NCBI GenBank assembly: GCA_902596585.1
Contig: CACJUL010000003.1
Span: 1 to 64,000 of the forward strand
Direction of reading: 5' to 3'
DNA length: 64,000 bases
Origin: an uncultured Prochlorococcus sp.
GTDB lineage: Bacteria; Cyanobacteriota; Cyanobacteriia; PCC-6307; Cyanobiaceae
Made by a program: the position numbers and the translations under genes. This document shows, piece after piece, positions 37,625 to 47,744 of this stretch (the first letter of the stretch is position 1; the number at the start of each line of letters is the position of its first letter). The notes under the pieces are model-generated. The model made no database searches. It saw only the letters and a list, made by a program, of their open reading frames with translations, and was not told the origin of the DNA.

Positions 37625-40551
37625 GTTTAAAATCTGAAAACTCTAAAAAACCAATTTTACTTTTAGTCGATGGCCATTCACTTGCTTTTAGAAGTTTCTA
37701 TGCATTTAGCAAAGGTATTGATGGAGGTTTAACAACCAAAGAGGGATTTCCAACAAGTGTGACTTATGGATTTCTAAAAAGCCTTCTTGATAATTGCAAA
37801 AATATTAGTCCTGAAGGTGTTTGTATTACTTTTGATACCGAAAAACCTACTTTCAGACATGAATTAGATCCAAATTATAAGGCTAATAGAGATGTAGCAC
37901 CAGATGTTTTTTTTCAGGATATTGAACAACTAGAAATCATTTTAGAGAAAAGCCTTAATTTACCAATTTTTAAATCTCCTGGTTACGAAGCAGATGATCT
38001 CCTAGGCACAATTGCAAATGATGCTTCTTCTAAAGGATGGTGCGTAAATATTCTTTCTGGGGATCGGGACTTATTTCAATTAGTAGATGATCAAAAAGAT
38101 ATTTATGTACTTTATATGGGTGGTGGTCCATATGCAAAAAGCGGAAATCCAACTCTTATGAATGAAAATGGAGTAAAAGAAAAATTAGGTGTTGCGCCAG
38201 AAAGAGTAGTTGATCTTAAAGCTCTAACTGGTGATAGTTCTGATAATATTCCTGGTATTAAAGGGGTAGGTCCAAAAACTGCAATTAATCTACTAAAAGA
38301 AAACGATACACTTGATGGGATATATAAGGCTTTGGACAAGATTCAGCAGAACAATGATAAAAAATATAAAGGATTCATCAAAGGTTCGATTATAGAAAAG
38401 CTTAGAAACGATAAGCATAATGCTTTTCTTTCTAGAGATTTAGCAAAAATAAATACTGAAGTGCCTTTGATATTAAGTGATGGTTATGAATTAAAAAATA
38501 TAAATCAAGAACTTCTCTCAGAGTCACTGAAAAAACTTGAATTATCAACACTACTTCGGCAAATTCAAATTTTTAATTCAACTTTTAGCAAAGGTGGTTT
38601 TGACAAAAATAATGTAGCTAAAGAGGAGGAGAAGGCACCAAAAGTCGCAGGCAATAATGAATTAGAAAATAGTGAAAATAAAATCCCTAAAATCAACGTA
38701 ACTGTTGTAAATGATTTCGAATTACTTGATAAATTAATTCAAAGATTAGATAAGACTAATCAAATAGTTTCTTTAGATACAGAGACCAATAGTTTAAATC
38801 CAATCGATGCGGAACTTGTTGGGATAGGGTTATGTCTTGGAGAAGAAAATGATGATTTATTTTATATACCTCTTGGTCATCAAACAAAAAAGGAGATCCC
38901 CAATCAATTATCAATTGAAGATGTTTTCTCAAAGCTAAGAAATTGGATAGAAGATCCAAAAAAAGAAAAGGCACTCCAAAATTCTAAATTTGATAGGCAA
39001 ATATTTTTTAATCATGGACTTGATCTTAAAGGCGTAACCTTTGACACCTTGTTAGCAGACTACCTTCTTAATAATCAGGAGAAACATGGGTTAAGTGAAA
39101 TTAGTTTAAGATTATTTGGATTTAAGCCTCCTTCATTTAAGGAGACAGTTGGAAAAAATAAAGACTTTTCATTTGTTGATATTGATGAAGCAAGTATTTA
39201 CTGCGGTTATGATGTTTTTCTAACTTTTAAGATTGTCAAAATTTTTAAAGAAAGTTTTTCAAAGGAAAAAGATGAATTAATCAAATTGTTCGAAGAAATC
39301 GAGCTACCCTTAGAGCCGGTATTGTCACAAATGGAAATGAATGGCATAACTATCGACATCCCTTATTTGGATAAACTCTCCAAAGAATTAAAGAGTACCT
39401 TAGAAGATATTGAAAGTAAAGTTTATGAGTTAGCAGAGGAAAGTTTCAATCTATCTTCACCTAAACAACTTGGTGAGATCTTGTTTGAAAAATTAAATTT
39501 GGATAAGAAAAAATCAAGGAAAACAAAAACAGGATGGAGCACCGATGCAGTAGTTCTGGAAAGATTAGTCGACGAACATGAAATAATCCAACATTTAATA
39601 AAACATAGAACTCTTAGCAAATTACTTAGCACCTATATTGATGCTCTCCCAAATCTTATTAACGAAAAAACAGGGAGAGTTCATACAAACTTTAATCAAG
39701 CTGCTACAGCGACTGGGAGACTAAGTAGTAGCAATCCTAATCTTCAAAATATCCCTGTTAGGACTGAATTTAGTAGGAGAATCAGAAAAGCATTCTTGCC
39801 TGAAAAAAATTGGAAACTTTTATCAGCTGATTATTCTCAGATCGAATTAAGAATACTCGCTCACTTAGCAGATGAAGAAATACTAATAAATGCATTTCAT
39901 AAAAATGATGACATTCATTCTTTGACTGCAAGATTAATTTTTGAGAAAGAAGAAATTTCTTCTGATGAGAGGAGAGTTGGGAAAACTATAAATTTCGGAG
40001 TTATCTATGGTATGGGAATTAAAAAGTTTGCACGTTCTACAGGAGTAAGTACTCCTGAAGCAAAAGAATTCCTAATAAAATACAAAGAAAGATATTCAAA
40101 AATTTTCAAATTTCTTGAACTTCAAGAAAGGCTTGCCTTATCAAAAGGTTATGTAAAAACAATTTTTGGTAGAAAGAGAGAATTTAAGTTTGATAAAAAT
40201 GGACTTGGAAGATTACTAGGAAAAGATCCTTACGAAATTGATTTGCAAGCCGCAAGAAGAGCTGGCATGGAAGCACAGTCACTTAGAGCCGCAGCCAATG
40301 CCCCAATTCAGGGTTCAAGTGCAGATATTATTAAAATTGCAATGGTTCAACTAAATAAAAAATTCATAGAAATGAATGTTCCAGCAAAAATGCTTTTACA
40401 AGTACATGATGAATTATTGTTTGAAGTTGAACCAGATTCTTTGGAAATTACGACGAAATTAGTAAAGAAGACTATGGAAGATTGTGTAAAATTAAATGTG
40501 CCTCTTTTAGTTGATGTTGGAATTGGAGACAATTGGATGGAGACAAAATAA
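37621..40551 (+). CDS. polA: DNA polymerase I
   Basis: A 976-residue enzyme for repair and Okazaki-fragment processing. Residues about 10-310: 5'-nuclease (YEADDLLGT, GDRDLFQL, GDSSDNIPG). About 350-550: 3'-5' exonuclease with all carboxylates present (SLDTETNS near 384, NSKFDRQIF, YCGYDVFLT), so proofreading should be active. About 570-976: polymerase with DYSQIELR (near 737), RRVGKTINFGVIYG and VHDE (near 928). The ATG lies in the stop of the adaptor gene (ATGA). Followed by cysS. Confidence 0.97.
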   Translation: MSLKSENSKKPILLLVDGHSLAFRSFYAFSKGIDGGLTTKEGFPTSVTYGFLKSLLDNCKNISPEGVCITFDTEKPTFRHELDPNYKANRDVAPDVFFQDIEQLEIILEKSLNLPIFKSPGYEADDLLGTIANDASSKGWCVNILSGDRDLFQLVDDQKDIYVLYMGGGPYAKSGNPTLMNENGVKEKLGVAPERVVDLKALTGDSSDNIPGIKGVGPKTAINLLKENDTLDGIYKALDKIQQNNDKKYKGFIKGSIIEKLRNDKHNAFLSRDLAKINTEVPLILSDGYELKNINQELLSESLKKLELSTLLRQIQIFNSTFSKGGFDKNNVAKEEEKAPKVAGNNELENSENKIPKINVTVVNDFELLDKLIQRLDKTNQIVSLDTETNSLNPIDAELVGIGLCLGEENDDLFYIPLGHQTKKEIPNQLSIEDVFSKLRNWIEDPKKEKALQNSKFDRQIFFNHGLDLKGVTFDTLLADYLLNNQEKHGLSEISLRLFGFKPPSFKETVGKNKDFSFVDIDEASIYCGYDVFLTFKIVKIFKESFSKEKDELIKLFEEIELPLEPVLSQMEMNGITIDIPYLDKLSKELKSTLEDIESKVYELAEESFNLSSPKQLGEILFEKLNLDKKKSRKTKTGWSTDAVVLERLVDEHEIIQHLIKHRTLSKLLSTYIDALPNLINEKTGRVHTNFNQAATATGRLSSSNPNLQNIPVRTEFSRRIRKAFLPEKNWKLLSADYSQIELRILAHLADEEILINAFHKNDDIHSLTARLIFEKEEISSDERRVGKTINFGVIYGMGIKKFARSTGVSTPEAKEFLIKYKERYSKIFKFLELQERLALSKGYVKTIFGRKREFKFDKNGLGRLLGKDPYEIDLQAARRAGMEAQSLRAAANAPIQGSSADIIKIAMVQLNKKFIEMNVPAKMLLQVHDELLFEVEPDSLEITTKLVKKTMEDCVKLNVPLLVDVGIGDNWMETK

Positions 40552-40575
40552 ACCTTATGAAATACTTATTTTAAG

Positions 40576-42045
40576 ATGATCAAACTTTTTAATACTTTAA
40601 GCAAAAAAGTTGAGGTTTTCAAACCTATTGATGATGTAGTAAAAATTTATTGTTGTGGGGTAACTGTTTATGATTTATGTCATCTTGGTCATGCCAGAAG
40701 TTATATCGCTTGGGATGTATTGAGAAGATTTTTAATTTACAGTGATTTCAAAGTGAAGTATGTTCAAAATTTTACAGATATTGATGACAAGATCTTAAAA
40801 AGAGCGAAAGAAGAAAGCAGTTCAATGAAGGAAGTATCTGAAAAGAATATCATTGAATTTCACAAAGATATGGATTCTTTAGGGATAATGCGTCCGGATA
40901 GCATGCCAAGAGCAACGAATCATATATGCAATATCTGTTCCTTCATAACAATCCTTGAGGACAAAGGTTATGCATACTCTAGGGATGGAGACGTTTATTA
41001 TTCTGTTTTCAAAAATAAAAATTATGGAAAGCTAAGTAATCAAAATTTACAAGAACAAAATATCAATCAGCAAGGAAGAATGGTTAATGAGGAAAATAGT
41101 AAAAAACTTAATCCGCAAGACTTTGCGCTATGGAAAAAAGCCAAAGATGATGAACCATTTTTTGATTCGCCATGGGGTAAAGGTAGGCCAGGATGGCATA
41201 TTGAATGTTCTGCGATGGTTAAAAATGAATTAGGAGATACTATCGATATCCATTTAGGTGGTTCTGATTTGATTTTTCCACATCATGAGAATGAAATCGC
41301 CCAATCAGAAGCAGCCAATGGCAAAAAGCTAGCGAACTATTGGTTACACAATGGGATGGTCAATGTAAATGGACAAAAGATGAGTAAATCCCTTAAAAAT
41401 TTTAAAACTATCAGAGAGCTAATTAAGTCAGGTATAAGCCCTATGACTTTGCGATATTTTGTTATGACCGTGAATTATAGAAAACCACTTGATTTTACTG
41501 AAGAAGCTTTAAGGAGTGCTTCAGAAGCTTGGAAAAATATTAATGTAGCCCTTTCTTTTATGGATCTTACAAAAGGTGTTTTTAGATCTATTGATAAAGA
41601 TGAATTTATCGAAGAAGAATATAAAGAGAAAATAAGTTTTGAATTATCTCAAAAAACGCTTAAATTTTCTGAGGCTCTGGGAAATGACCTCAATACAGCA
41701 GGTGCTATTGCAGTTATTTACGATTTAGCGAAGCCATTAAAAAACTTTTTAAACCAATTTCAAAGGGTTGAAGGTTTTAAAATAGACCTAAATCAAAAAT
41801 TCTTTCTACTTGAAAATTTTAAAACTCTTGCAAAGTTGACTGAGGTACTTGGTCTTAAAAAAGAAGTTTTAGTAAAAGAAAATAAAATATCAGAAGAAGA
41901 AATATCATCTCTTATTAATGAAAGATTGAAAGCAAAAATGGAAAAGAATTATGCGAAGGCCGATGAAATAAGAAATTTGTTAAAAGAAAAAGGTATTGAA
42001 CTTATTGATCAATCAAAGGAAATAACAACATGGATAAGGGTCTAA
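40576..42045 (+). CDS. cysS: Cysteinyl-tRNA synthetase
   Basis: A 489-residue class I synthetase that charges tRNA-Cys. HLGH is at residues 36-39, KMSKS at about 268-272, and zinc ligands are in YCCGVTVYD, WHIECSAM and FPHHENEIAQ. The C-terminal anticodon-binding helices are complete (ADEIRNLLKEKGIELID). 24 bp after polA on the same strand. Confidence 0.97.
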   Translation: MIKLFNTLSKKVEVFKPIDDVVKIYCCGVTVYDLCHLGHARSYIAWDVLRRFLIYSDFKVKYVQNFTDIDDKILKRAKEESSSMKEVSEKNIIEFHKDMDSLGIMRPDSMPRATNHICNICSFITILEDKGYAYSRDGDVYYSVFKNKNYGKLSNQNLQEQNINQQGRMVNEENSKKLNPQDFALWKKAKDDEPFFDSPWGKGRPGWHIECSAMVKNELGDTIDIHLGGSDLIFPHHENEIAQSEAANGKKLANYWLHNGMVNVNGQKMSKSLKNFKTIRELIKSGISPMTLRYFVMTVNYRKPLDFTEEALRSASEAWKNINVALSFMDLTKGVFRSIDKDEFIEEEYKEKISFELSQKTLKFSEALGNDLNTAGAIAVIYDLAKPLKNFLNQFQRVEGFKIDLNQKFFLLENFKTLAKLTEVLGLKKEVLVKENKISEEEISSLINERLKAKMEKNYAKADEIRNLLKEKGIELIDQSKEITTWIRV

Positions 42046-42127
42046 ATTTTAAGAAAAAAACCAATTTGAAATTTTTGTTTTTTAAATACACCTTTAAATG
42101 GGAAGATATTAGAAATATCAGAGAAAA

Positions 42128-43357
42128 TTGAAATACATTACTGTGCTCGGTTCTACTGGTTCAATAGGGACTCAAACTCTCGAAATAGCTAGTGAGCAGC
42201 CTGATAAGTTTAAAGCCGTAGCTCTTTCTGCAGGAAGAAATATTAATTTATTAACTCAACAAGTTAAAACACATAAACCAGAGGTAGTTGCAATTGAGGA
42301 TGAAAGTCTTATAGAAGATTTAAAAGATAATATTAATAACTTAGATTTAGATGATGCTCCCTTGGTTTTAGGTGGAAAGCAGGGGATTAACGCAGTTGCA
42401 GCATGGGATAAGGCAGATACTGTGGTAACAGGGATAGTAGGTTGTGCAGGCTTAATTCCAACAATGTCAGCAATTAATGCGGGGAAAAATATTGCACTTG
42501 CTAACAAAGAAACTTTAATTGCGGCAGGACCAATTGTTATTCCTGCATTAAAGAAAAATAATAGTAGGCTATTACCTGCTGATTCAGAACACTCTGCTAT
42601 CTTTCAATGTTTACAAGGATTACCTAATTATGAAAATGCAGATTTTTCAACAGGAGTGATGCCTAAGGGATTAAAAGCCATACATTTAACAGCTTCTGGT
42701 GGTGCTTTCAGAGATTGGGCCGTTGAGGATTTAAAGCATGTCACGGTGGAAGATGCGACTTCACATCCTAATTGGGATATGGGTAAAAAAATAACTGTAG
42801 ATTCTGCAACTCTTATGAATAAAGGATTAGAAGTTATAGAAGCTCATTATTTATTTGGGACCTCTTACGAAAATATCGAAATAGTTATCCACCCTCAAAG
42901 TATTATTCATTCAATGATTGAGATGGAAGATTCTTCAGTATTAGCTCAATTAGGTTGGCCAGATATGAAGCTACCTATTTTATATGCGATGAGTTGGCCT
43001 GAAAGATTTAAAACAAATTGGAAAAGATTAAACCTAAGTGAAATTGGGAAATTAACTTTTAAAGAGCCAGACGAGTTTAAATATCCATGCATGGGACTTG
43101 CCTATGCTGCAGGAAAATCTTCTGGGACTATGCCTGCAGTCTTAAATGCTGCTAATGAAATGGCTGTTGAACAATTCCTCAAAGAAAAAATTTCTTTTCA
43201 AGAAATTCCAATATTTATAAGTAAAGCTTGTGAATCACATATGAAGAATTTGAATTTGAGTCCCGAATTGGAGGATATTCTTGAGGTAGACAATTGGGCC
43301 AGACTTTTTGTTAAGCAAGAAATTAAAAAAGGGAAAAAATACGTAAGTATTGGATAA
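42128..43357 (+). CDS. dxr: 1-deoxy-D-xylulose 5-phosphate reductoisomerase
   Basis: A 409-residue enzyme for the second step of the MEP isoprenoid pathway (DXP to MEP with NADPH), which feeds chlorophyll phytol, carotenoids and quinones. NADPH-binding [13 protein letters not shown] near the start, [23 protein letters not shown] with metal ligands, and [23 protein letters not shown] at 42128 starts it; no ATG fits. Overlap-free, 2 bp before the ferredoxin-like gene. Confidence 0.96.
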   Translation: MKYITVLGSTGSIGTQTLEIASEQPDKFKAVALSAGRNINLLTQQVKTHKPEVVAIEDESLIEDLKDNINNLDLDDAPLVLGGKQGINAVAAWDKADTVVTGIVGCAGLIPTMSAINAGKNIALANKETLIAAGPIVIPALKKNNSRLLPADSEHSAIFQCLQGLPNYENADFSTGVMPKGLKAIHLTASGGAFRDWAVEDLKHVTVEDATSHPNWDMGKKITVDSATLMNKGLEVIEAHYLFGTSYENIEIVIHPQSIIHSMIEMEDSSVLAQLGWPDMKLPILYAMSWPERFKTNWKRLNLSEIGKLTFKEPDEFKYPCMGLAYAAGKSSGTMPAVLNAANEMAVEQFLKEKISFQEIPIFISKACESHMKNLNLSPELEDILEVDNWARLFVKQEIKKGKKYVSIG

Positions 43358-43359
43358 AA

Positions 43360-43701
43360 GTGAATATTAAAAAACATCTTCTACTATGCGCAACACCCAC
43401 AAAACAGAAATGCTTTAAAGGCAATGAAGGTCAAAAAGCATGGGAATGTCTGAAAAAGACTTTAAAAAAATTTGAGAATGATCCCTCTACCAAAAACGTT
43501 CATATATTAAGATCAAAAGCTGACTGTTTAAGAGTATGTAAGAACGGCCCAATTCTTCTTGTCTGGCCTGATGGTATTTGGTATGAGAAAGTTTCTCCAG
43601 AAAAAATTTCAGAGATTTTTACCTCACATATTATTAACGGTAAGCCAATAGAAAAATGGATTTTTAAAAAAACACCATTTTTAAATAATCCTAGATACTA
43701 A
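43360..43701 (+). CDS. Thioredoxin-like [2Fe-2S] ferredoxin
   Basis: A 113-residue protein with Cys10, Cys18, Cys56 and Cys60 in the order of thioredoxin-like 2Fe-2S proteins (LLLCATPTKQKCF; KADCLRVCKNGP), then LLVWPDGIWYEKVSPE. GTG at 43360, two bases after dxr. An electron carrier beside dxr is suggestive, since later MEP-pathway enzymes need reduced iron-sulfur proteins, but that link is inference. Its last 11 bases overlap the convergent hydrolase gene. Confidence 0.85.
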   Translation: MNIKKHLLLCATPTKQKCFKGNEGQKAWECLKKTLKKFENDPSTKNVHILRSKADCLRVCKNGPILLVWPDGIWYEKVSPEKISEIFTSHIINGKPIEKWIFKKTPFLNNPRY

Positions 43702-44776
43702 TTAACCAGTTCTTTACGACTTCGTCTGACCAGCAGCCATTAATCGAGTGAAAACCATTATGACCTCCTTTTTCGGTTATAAAAATAGTGACTTTATCAA
43801 TAGATTCTTTTCTTAAATTCAAAGTATCCTTATATGGAACCCAGGGATCATCCTTGGCATGAATAAAAAGCATTGGAGGTAATTTTTTTATTGAGTTTTT
43901 GATTCTAAATATTGGAGAAGCTTTAATATAATAATCCTCTAAAGAATTAAATCCCCAACTAGGAGCTGTAAATTTCTGATCAAATTCTCTTATACTTTTT
44001 AAATTTCTAATTTTTATTCTTAATTTCTCGTTATCAAGGAGTTTGCCTTCATCATTAAATCCCTCCCATAACTGATTTTTTAAGCGGTGAAGTAACCATT
44101 TTTGGTAGATAGAATTTCTAGGTTTTTCAATACAGAGACTGCATGAAGATAAATCTAAAGGGCTACTAACGGAGGCAAGGCCATCTAAAAGTTTTTCTCC
44201 TTTGTCTTCATCGTAATCTAGGCAGGCATTTAAAAGAATTGTTCCGCCTAAAGATAATCCAACTCCGTAAATTGGAAGATTATTCATCTTAATGAGATCT
44301 TTAAACTCTAAATTAATGAATTTCTTAAAATAATTAATTGCTGAAATAACATCACTGGAACATCTAGCACAATAATTTCCTTTAGCTAAATATCTCGCTG
44401 ATCCAGATCCTCTTAGATTTAATTTAAGAACTCCAAAACCATTATTTGCTAATTTCCTAGATATTCTTCTTAAACCAAACCGTTTAGTTGAGCCCCCTAA
44501 ACCATGTGTAACGATTACAAAACCCCTAAGTGATTTTAAATTTTCAGGTAATTCTAAAAAACCTAAAAGATAATCACATTCAAATTTTTTAGAAAGAATT
44601 TTATTAATCGGAAAGAATATTTTTTTATTTGTTATTGATTTACCAAAATCAATAACAAAAGTATCTCTCAAAGTTTGTAAGTCGCCACCTATCCAAGGTA
44701 AGACTTCTCGAAATGGCTTATTTTTTACGTAATCTGAAAAACTAAAAGATATACTATTGTTTCTCCCCAACTCCAA
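43691..44776 (-). CDS. Alpha/beta hydrolase, YheT-like
   Basis: A 361-residue hydrolase. FVIVTHGLGGSTKRFGLRRI holds the oxyanion region; LNLRGSGSARYLAKGNYCAR, the nucleophile elbow GVGLSLGGTILLNACL, and the acid/His parts IHAKDDPWVPY and EKGGHNGF complete the triad. It fits the YheT (UPF0017) group of unknown substrate. The TTG start at 44776 lies 23 bp inside the pntB end, so the gene is a likely extra member of the pnt operon. It overlaps the ferredoxin gene by 11 bp at the 3' end. Confidence 0.85.
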   Translation of the reverse strand: MELGRNNSISFSFSDYVKNKPFREVLPWIGGDLQTLRDTFVIDFGKSITNKKIFFPINKILSKKFECDYLLGFLELPENLKSLRGFVIVTHGLGGSTKRFGLRRISRKLANNGFGVLKLNLRGSGSARYLAKGNYCARCSSDVISAINYFKKFINLEFKDLIKMNNLPIYGVGLSLGGTILLNACLDYDEDKGEKLLDGLASVSSPLDLSSCSLCIEKPRNSIYQKWLLHRLKNQLWEGFNDEGKLLDNEKLRIKIRNLKSIREFDQKFTAPSWGFNSLEDYYIKASPIFRIKNSIKKLPPMLFIHAKDDPWVPYKDTLNLRKESIDKVTIFITEKGGHNGFHSINGCWSDEVVKNWLISI

Positions 44777-46172
44777 GATCCTTTAATTCTCCAATCAAAT
44801 CATTCAGTACCTTTTTTGCATCACCAAAGACCATTGAGGTATTAGGCAGATCAAATAAATCATTTTTTATTCCGGAGTAACCTGCACTCATACCGCGCTT
44901 AATTACAAATACCGTTCTTGCTTCCTGCACATCAAGAACTGGCATGCCATATAAAGGAGAAGAGCTATCATTTTTAGCTTGAGGATTAACCACATCATTT
45001 GCTCCTAAAACTAAAACAACATCCGTTGCTGGAAAATCAGGATTTACAACGTCCATCTCTTTAAGTTGTTCGTAAGGAACATCTGCTTCTGCTAAAAGTA
45101 CATTCATATGTCCAGGCATCCTCCCTGCTACAGGATGAATTGCGTAAACAACTTCAATACCATTTTGCTCTAGTTTTTTTGTCACTTCTCTTAAAGTATG
45201 TTGAGCTTGAGCTACTGCCAGACCATAACCAGGAACAATAATTACCTTGTTGGCTGCTTCTAAAGTCAATGCACATTCTTCAACACTGCAAGAAGTTATA
45301 TTTGTATATTCTCCTGAACCAGAAGAGGCCGTACTTTGAGCAGATAAAGATCCTCCAAAAAGAACTGAGACCAATGATCTATTCATACCCTTGCACATTA
45401 CTTGAGTAAGTATTAGACCTGCCGCTCCAACCATTGCTCCTGCTATTATCAAAAGCTGACTATTTACAACGAAACCTGCCGCTGCTGCTGCAATCCCTGA
45501 ATAGCTATTTAATAAAGAAATAACAACTGGCATATCAGCTCCACCAATTGGCAAAGTAACTCCAATACCTAATAGAGAAGAAACTATAACTAAAAGCCAA
45601 ATTGAACTGGTATTACCGTTTATCAAATCAAAAAAGGCTATTAAAGAAGCAACTGCAAAAACAATATTTACAAAATGTCTAACTTTGCTCTGCGTCCATC
45701 CTGGGGTTGACAACCAACCCTGTAGCTTTGCCATTGCCACAATTGAACCTGTGAAAGTTATGGCACCAACAAATATTGAAACAGATATAGAAACTTGGTT
45801 AATAAGTGAACTACTAGATATAGGGAAAATAGCTACTCCCAAGGCCACTAAAAGTGATGACATTCCTCCACAACCATTGAACAATGCCACTGTTTCAGGC
45901 ATAGAGGTCATAGGTACTTTTTTTGCAAGTATTGCTCCGAATAAACTTCCTGTGATTGATCCGATTATTATCCAAATCCAAGACTGAATAGCAATTCCAG
46001 ATGTTCCCAAATAATAAGAAAGTAATCCAACTACTGATAGCGACATTGCAAATGCAGCTAATCTATTGGCATCCCTTGCTGATTTTACTTTTGACAATCC
46101 TTTTATTCCCAAAGCCAGCAAAAGTACGGCTAGAAGGTCAATTACGAATTGAATGATTTCAGGTAGAGTCAT
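44754..46172 (-). CDS. pntB: NAD(P) transhydrogenase subunit beta
   Basis: A 472-residue membrane subunit that couples proton flow to hydride transfer from NADH to NADP. About eight N-terminal spans, then domain III for NADP(H): IVPGYGLAVAQAQHTLREVT, GRMPGHMNVLLAEADVPYEQ, VLGANDVVNP and RGMSAGYSG. ATG at 46172 chosen; a TTG at 46178 would add two residues. Third gene of the pnt operon. Confidence 0.96.
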   Translation of the reverse strand: MTLPEIIQFVIDLLAVLLLALGIKGLSKVKSARDANRLAAFAMSLSVVGLLSYYLGTSGIAIQSWIWIIIGSITGSLFGAILAKKVPMTSMPETVALFNGCGGMSSLLVALGVAIFPISSSSLINQVSISVSIFVGAITFTGSIVAMAKLQGWLSTPGWTQSKVRHFVNIVFAVASLIAFFDLINGNTSSIWLLVIVSSLLGIGVTLPIGGADMPVVISLLNSYSGIAAAAAGFVVNSQLLIIAGAMVGAAGLILTQVMCKGMNRSLVSVLFGGSLSAQSTASSGSGEYTNITSCSVEECALTLEAANKVIIVPGYGLAVAQAQHTLREVTKKLEQNGIEVVYAIHPVAGRMPGHMNVLLAEADVPYEQLKEMDVVNPDFPATDVVLVLGANDVVNPQAKNDSSSPLYGMPVLDVQEARTVFVIKRGMSAGYSGIKNDLFDLPNTSMVFGDAKKVLNDLIGELKDLGVGEKQ

Positions 46173-46180
46173 GTTCAAAA

Positions 46181-46474
46181 TTACTTCTTATTTGATGGTT
46201 TACGACTAAACATCGCAAGCATTCGATCAGTTACAAAGAAACCGCCTACAACGTTGAAAAGAGCAAATCCAAGAGAAACTGAACCAATGATTAAAAGTGG
46301 GACGTTACCTTCTGCTTTTACGATACAAGTTAATGCTGCAAGCATTGTTATTCCTGAAATTGCATTTGCTCCACTCATTAGGGGTGTGTGAAGAGTAGGA
46401 GGAACTTTTCCAATTAACTCGAGGCCTAATAAACTACCAAGTAAAAGAACCCAAAGAAGATTTATAAAAGACAT
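46181..46474 (-). CDS. pntA2: NAD(P) transhydrogenase alpha-2 subunit (membrane part)
   Basis: A 97-residue protein with three or four spans: LLWVLLLGSLLGLELIGKVP, PLMSGANAISGITMLAALTC and GFALFNVVGGFFVTDRML. This corresponds to the C-terminal part of E. coli PntA, which in cyanobacteria is a separate subunit. It lies between pntA1 and pntB with short gaps. Confidence 0.93.
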   Translation of the reverse strand: MSFINLLWVLLLGSLLGLELIGKVPPTLHTPLMSGANAISGITMLAALTCIVKAEGNVPLLIIGSVSLGFALFNVVGGFFVTDRMLAMFSRKPSNKK

Positions 46475-46486
46475 AATTTTAAAACC

Positions 46487-47617
46487 TCAATTTTCAAAAA
46501 CTTTATTTTGAAGAACAACTCCTTCATCGCTTAATAAACATCCAGAAATGAGTTCATCCTCTTTATCTAATTTAATTACACCATCTTTTATAAATGGTGT
46601 AATCAAAGATGTTAAGTTCTTAGCATAAAGTGAACTTGCATCGTAAGGGACTGAAGAGGGTAATTCGCCCGCTCCTATAAGTTTTACCCCATCTTTGATA
46701 ATAGTTTCATTTGATTTTGTTCCTTCGCAGTTCCCTCCCTGAGAAACTGCTAAATCAATAACTACTGCTCCGGGCCTCATTTTTTCAATCATGAGGGAGT
46801 CTATTAAAACAGGGGCCTTTTTACCTAAAACTTGCGCAGTACATATAGCAACATCAGCTTCAGATAAATATTTAGTTAAAGTTGCCTTCTGTTTTGAGAG
46901 GAATGCAGGTGTTACAGCTTTTGCATAACCTCCTGCCTCTCCAGGTTTTTCCTCAACTTCAGGAAGTTCTATAAATCTTGCTCCGAGGGACTCTACTTGT
47001 TCTTTAACAGCAGGTCTAATATCAGATACAAATACTATTGCTCCAAGTCTTTTTGCTGTCGCAACTGCCTGTAATCCTGCAACGCCTCCACCAAGAACCA
47101 CTACTTTGGCAGGTTGGACTGTCCCTGCAGCAGTCATAAGCATTGGGAAATATCTATCTAATTCACTTGCAGCCAAAAGAACTGCTTTATATCCAGCAAT
47201 ATTGGCCTGAGAAGAAAGAACATCAGAAGATTGAGCTCTACTAATCCTCGGAAGCAACTCTAGTGATAAAGCTGAAATCCTATTACTATTAATAATCCTT
47301 AGAAGCTCCTTATTACCATATGGGTTAAGAAGACCAAGAAGAACAGCGCCTTTCTTTAACTTAATTAAATTATCCTCTGTTGGAGTTTGAACACAAAATA
47401 TTAAGTCCGCTTCACCCCAAATTTTTTGATCTAAGTTGTTTATTATTGTTCCGCCAGATTCTTTATATGATAAGTCACTAAATCCTGATAATTTTCCTGC
47501 TGAACTTTCAATATAAACATCACATCCAAGGCTTTTTAATTTCTTTACCGCTTCTGGTGTAGCTGAAACTCTCCTTTCACCAGAGCTTGTTTCGGAAGGA
47601 ATAAGTATCTTTGTCAA
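46487..47617 (-). CDS. pntA1: NAD(P) transhydrogenase alpha-1 subunit (NAD-binding)
   Basis: A 376-residue soluble domain I. ETSSGERRVSATPEAVKKL at the start, alanine-dehydrogenase-like fold, GGGVAGLQAVATAKRLGA for NAD, and the mobile-loop region VTPAFLSKQKATLTKYLSEA. TTG start at 47617. First gene of the pnt operon, which is divergent from the 47,745 gene; the shared 127-bp gap holds both promoters. Confidence 0.95.
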   Translation of the reverse strand: MTKILIPSETSSGERRVSATPEAVKKLKSLGCDVYIESSAGKLSGFSDLSYKESGGTIINNLDQKIWGEADLIFCVQTPTEDNLIKLKKGAVLLGLLNPYGNKELLRIINSNRISALSLELLPRISRAQSSDVLSSQANIAGYKAVLLAASELDRYFPMLMTAAGTVQPAKVVVLGGGVAGLQAVATAKRLGAIVFVSDIRPAVKEQVESLGARFIELPEVEEKPGEAGGYAKAVTPAFLSKQKATLTKYLSEADVAICTAQVLGKKAPVLIDSLMIEKMRPGAVVIDLAVSQGGNCEGTKSNETIIKDGVKLIGAGELPSSVPYDASSLYAKNLTSLITPFIKDGVIKLDKEDELISGCLLSDEGVVLQNKVFEN

Positions 47618-47744
47618 TTTATTTATTTTTTTAACATACTAAATATAAATTGAAGAAAGTCAAAAGTCTTGGATTTTTGTTAAAAATATATTTTCTTTTC
47701 TTCAAAAAATAGCTATTTAGAATATATGAGTACTAAAAAATCAA

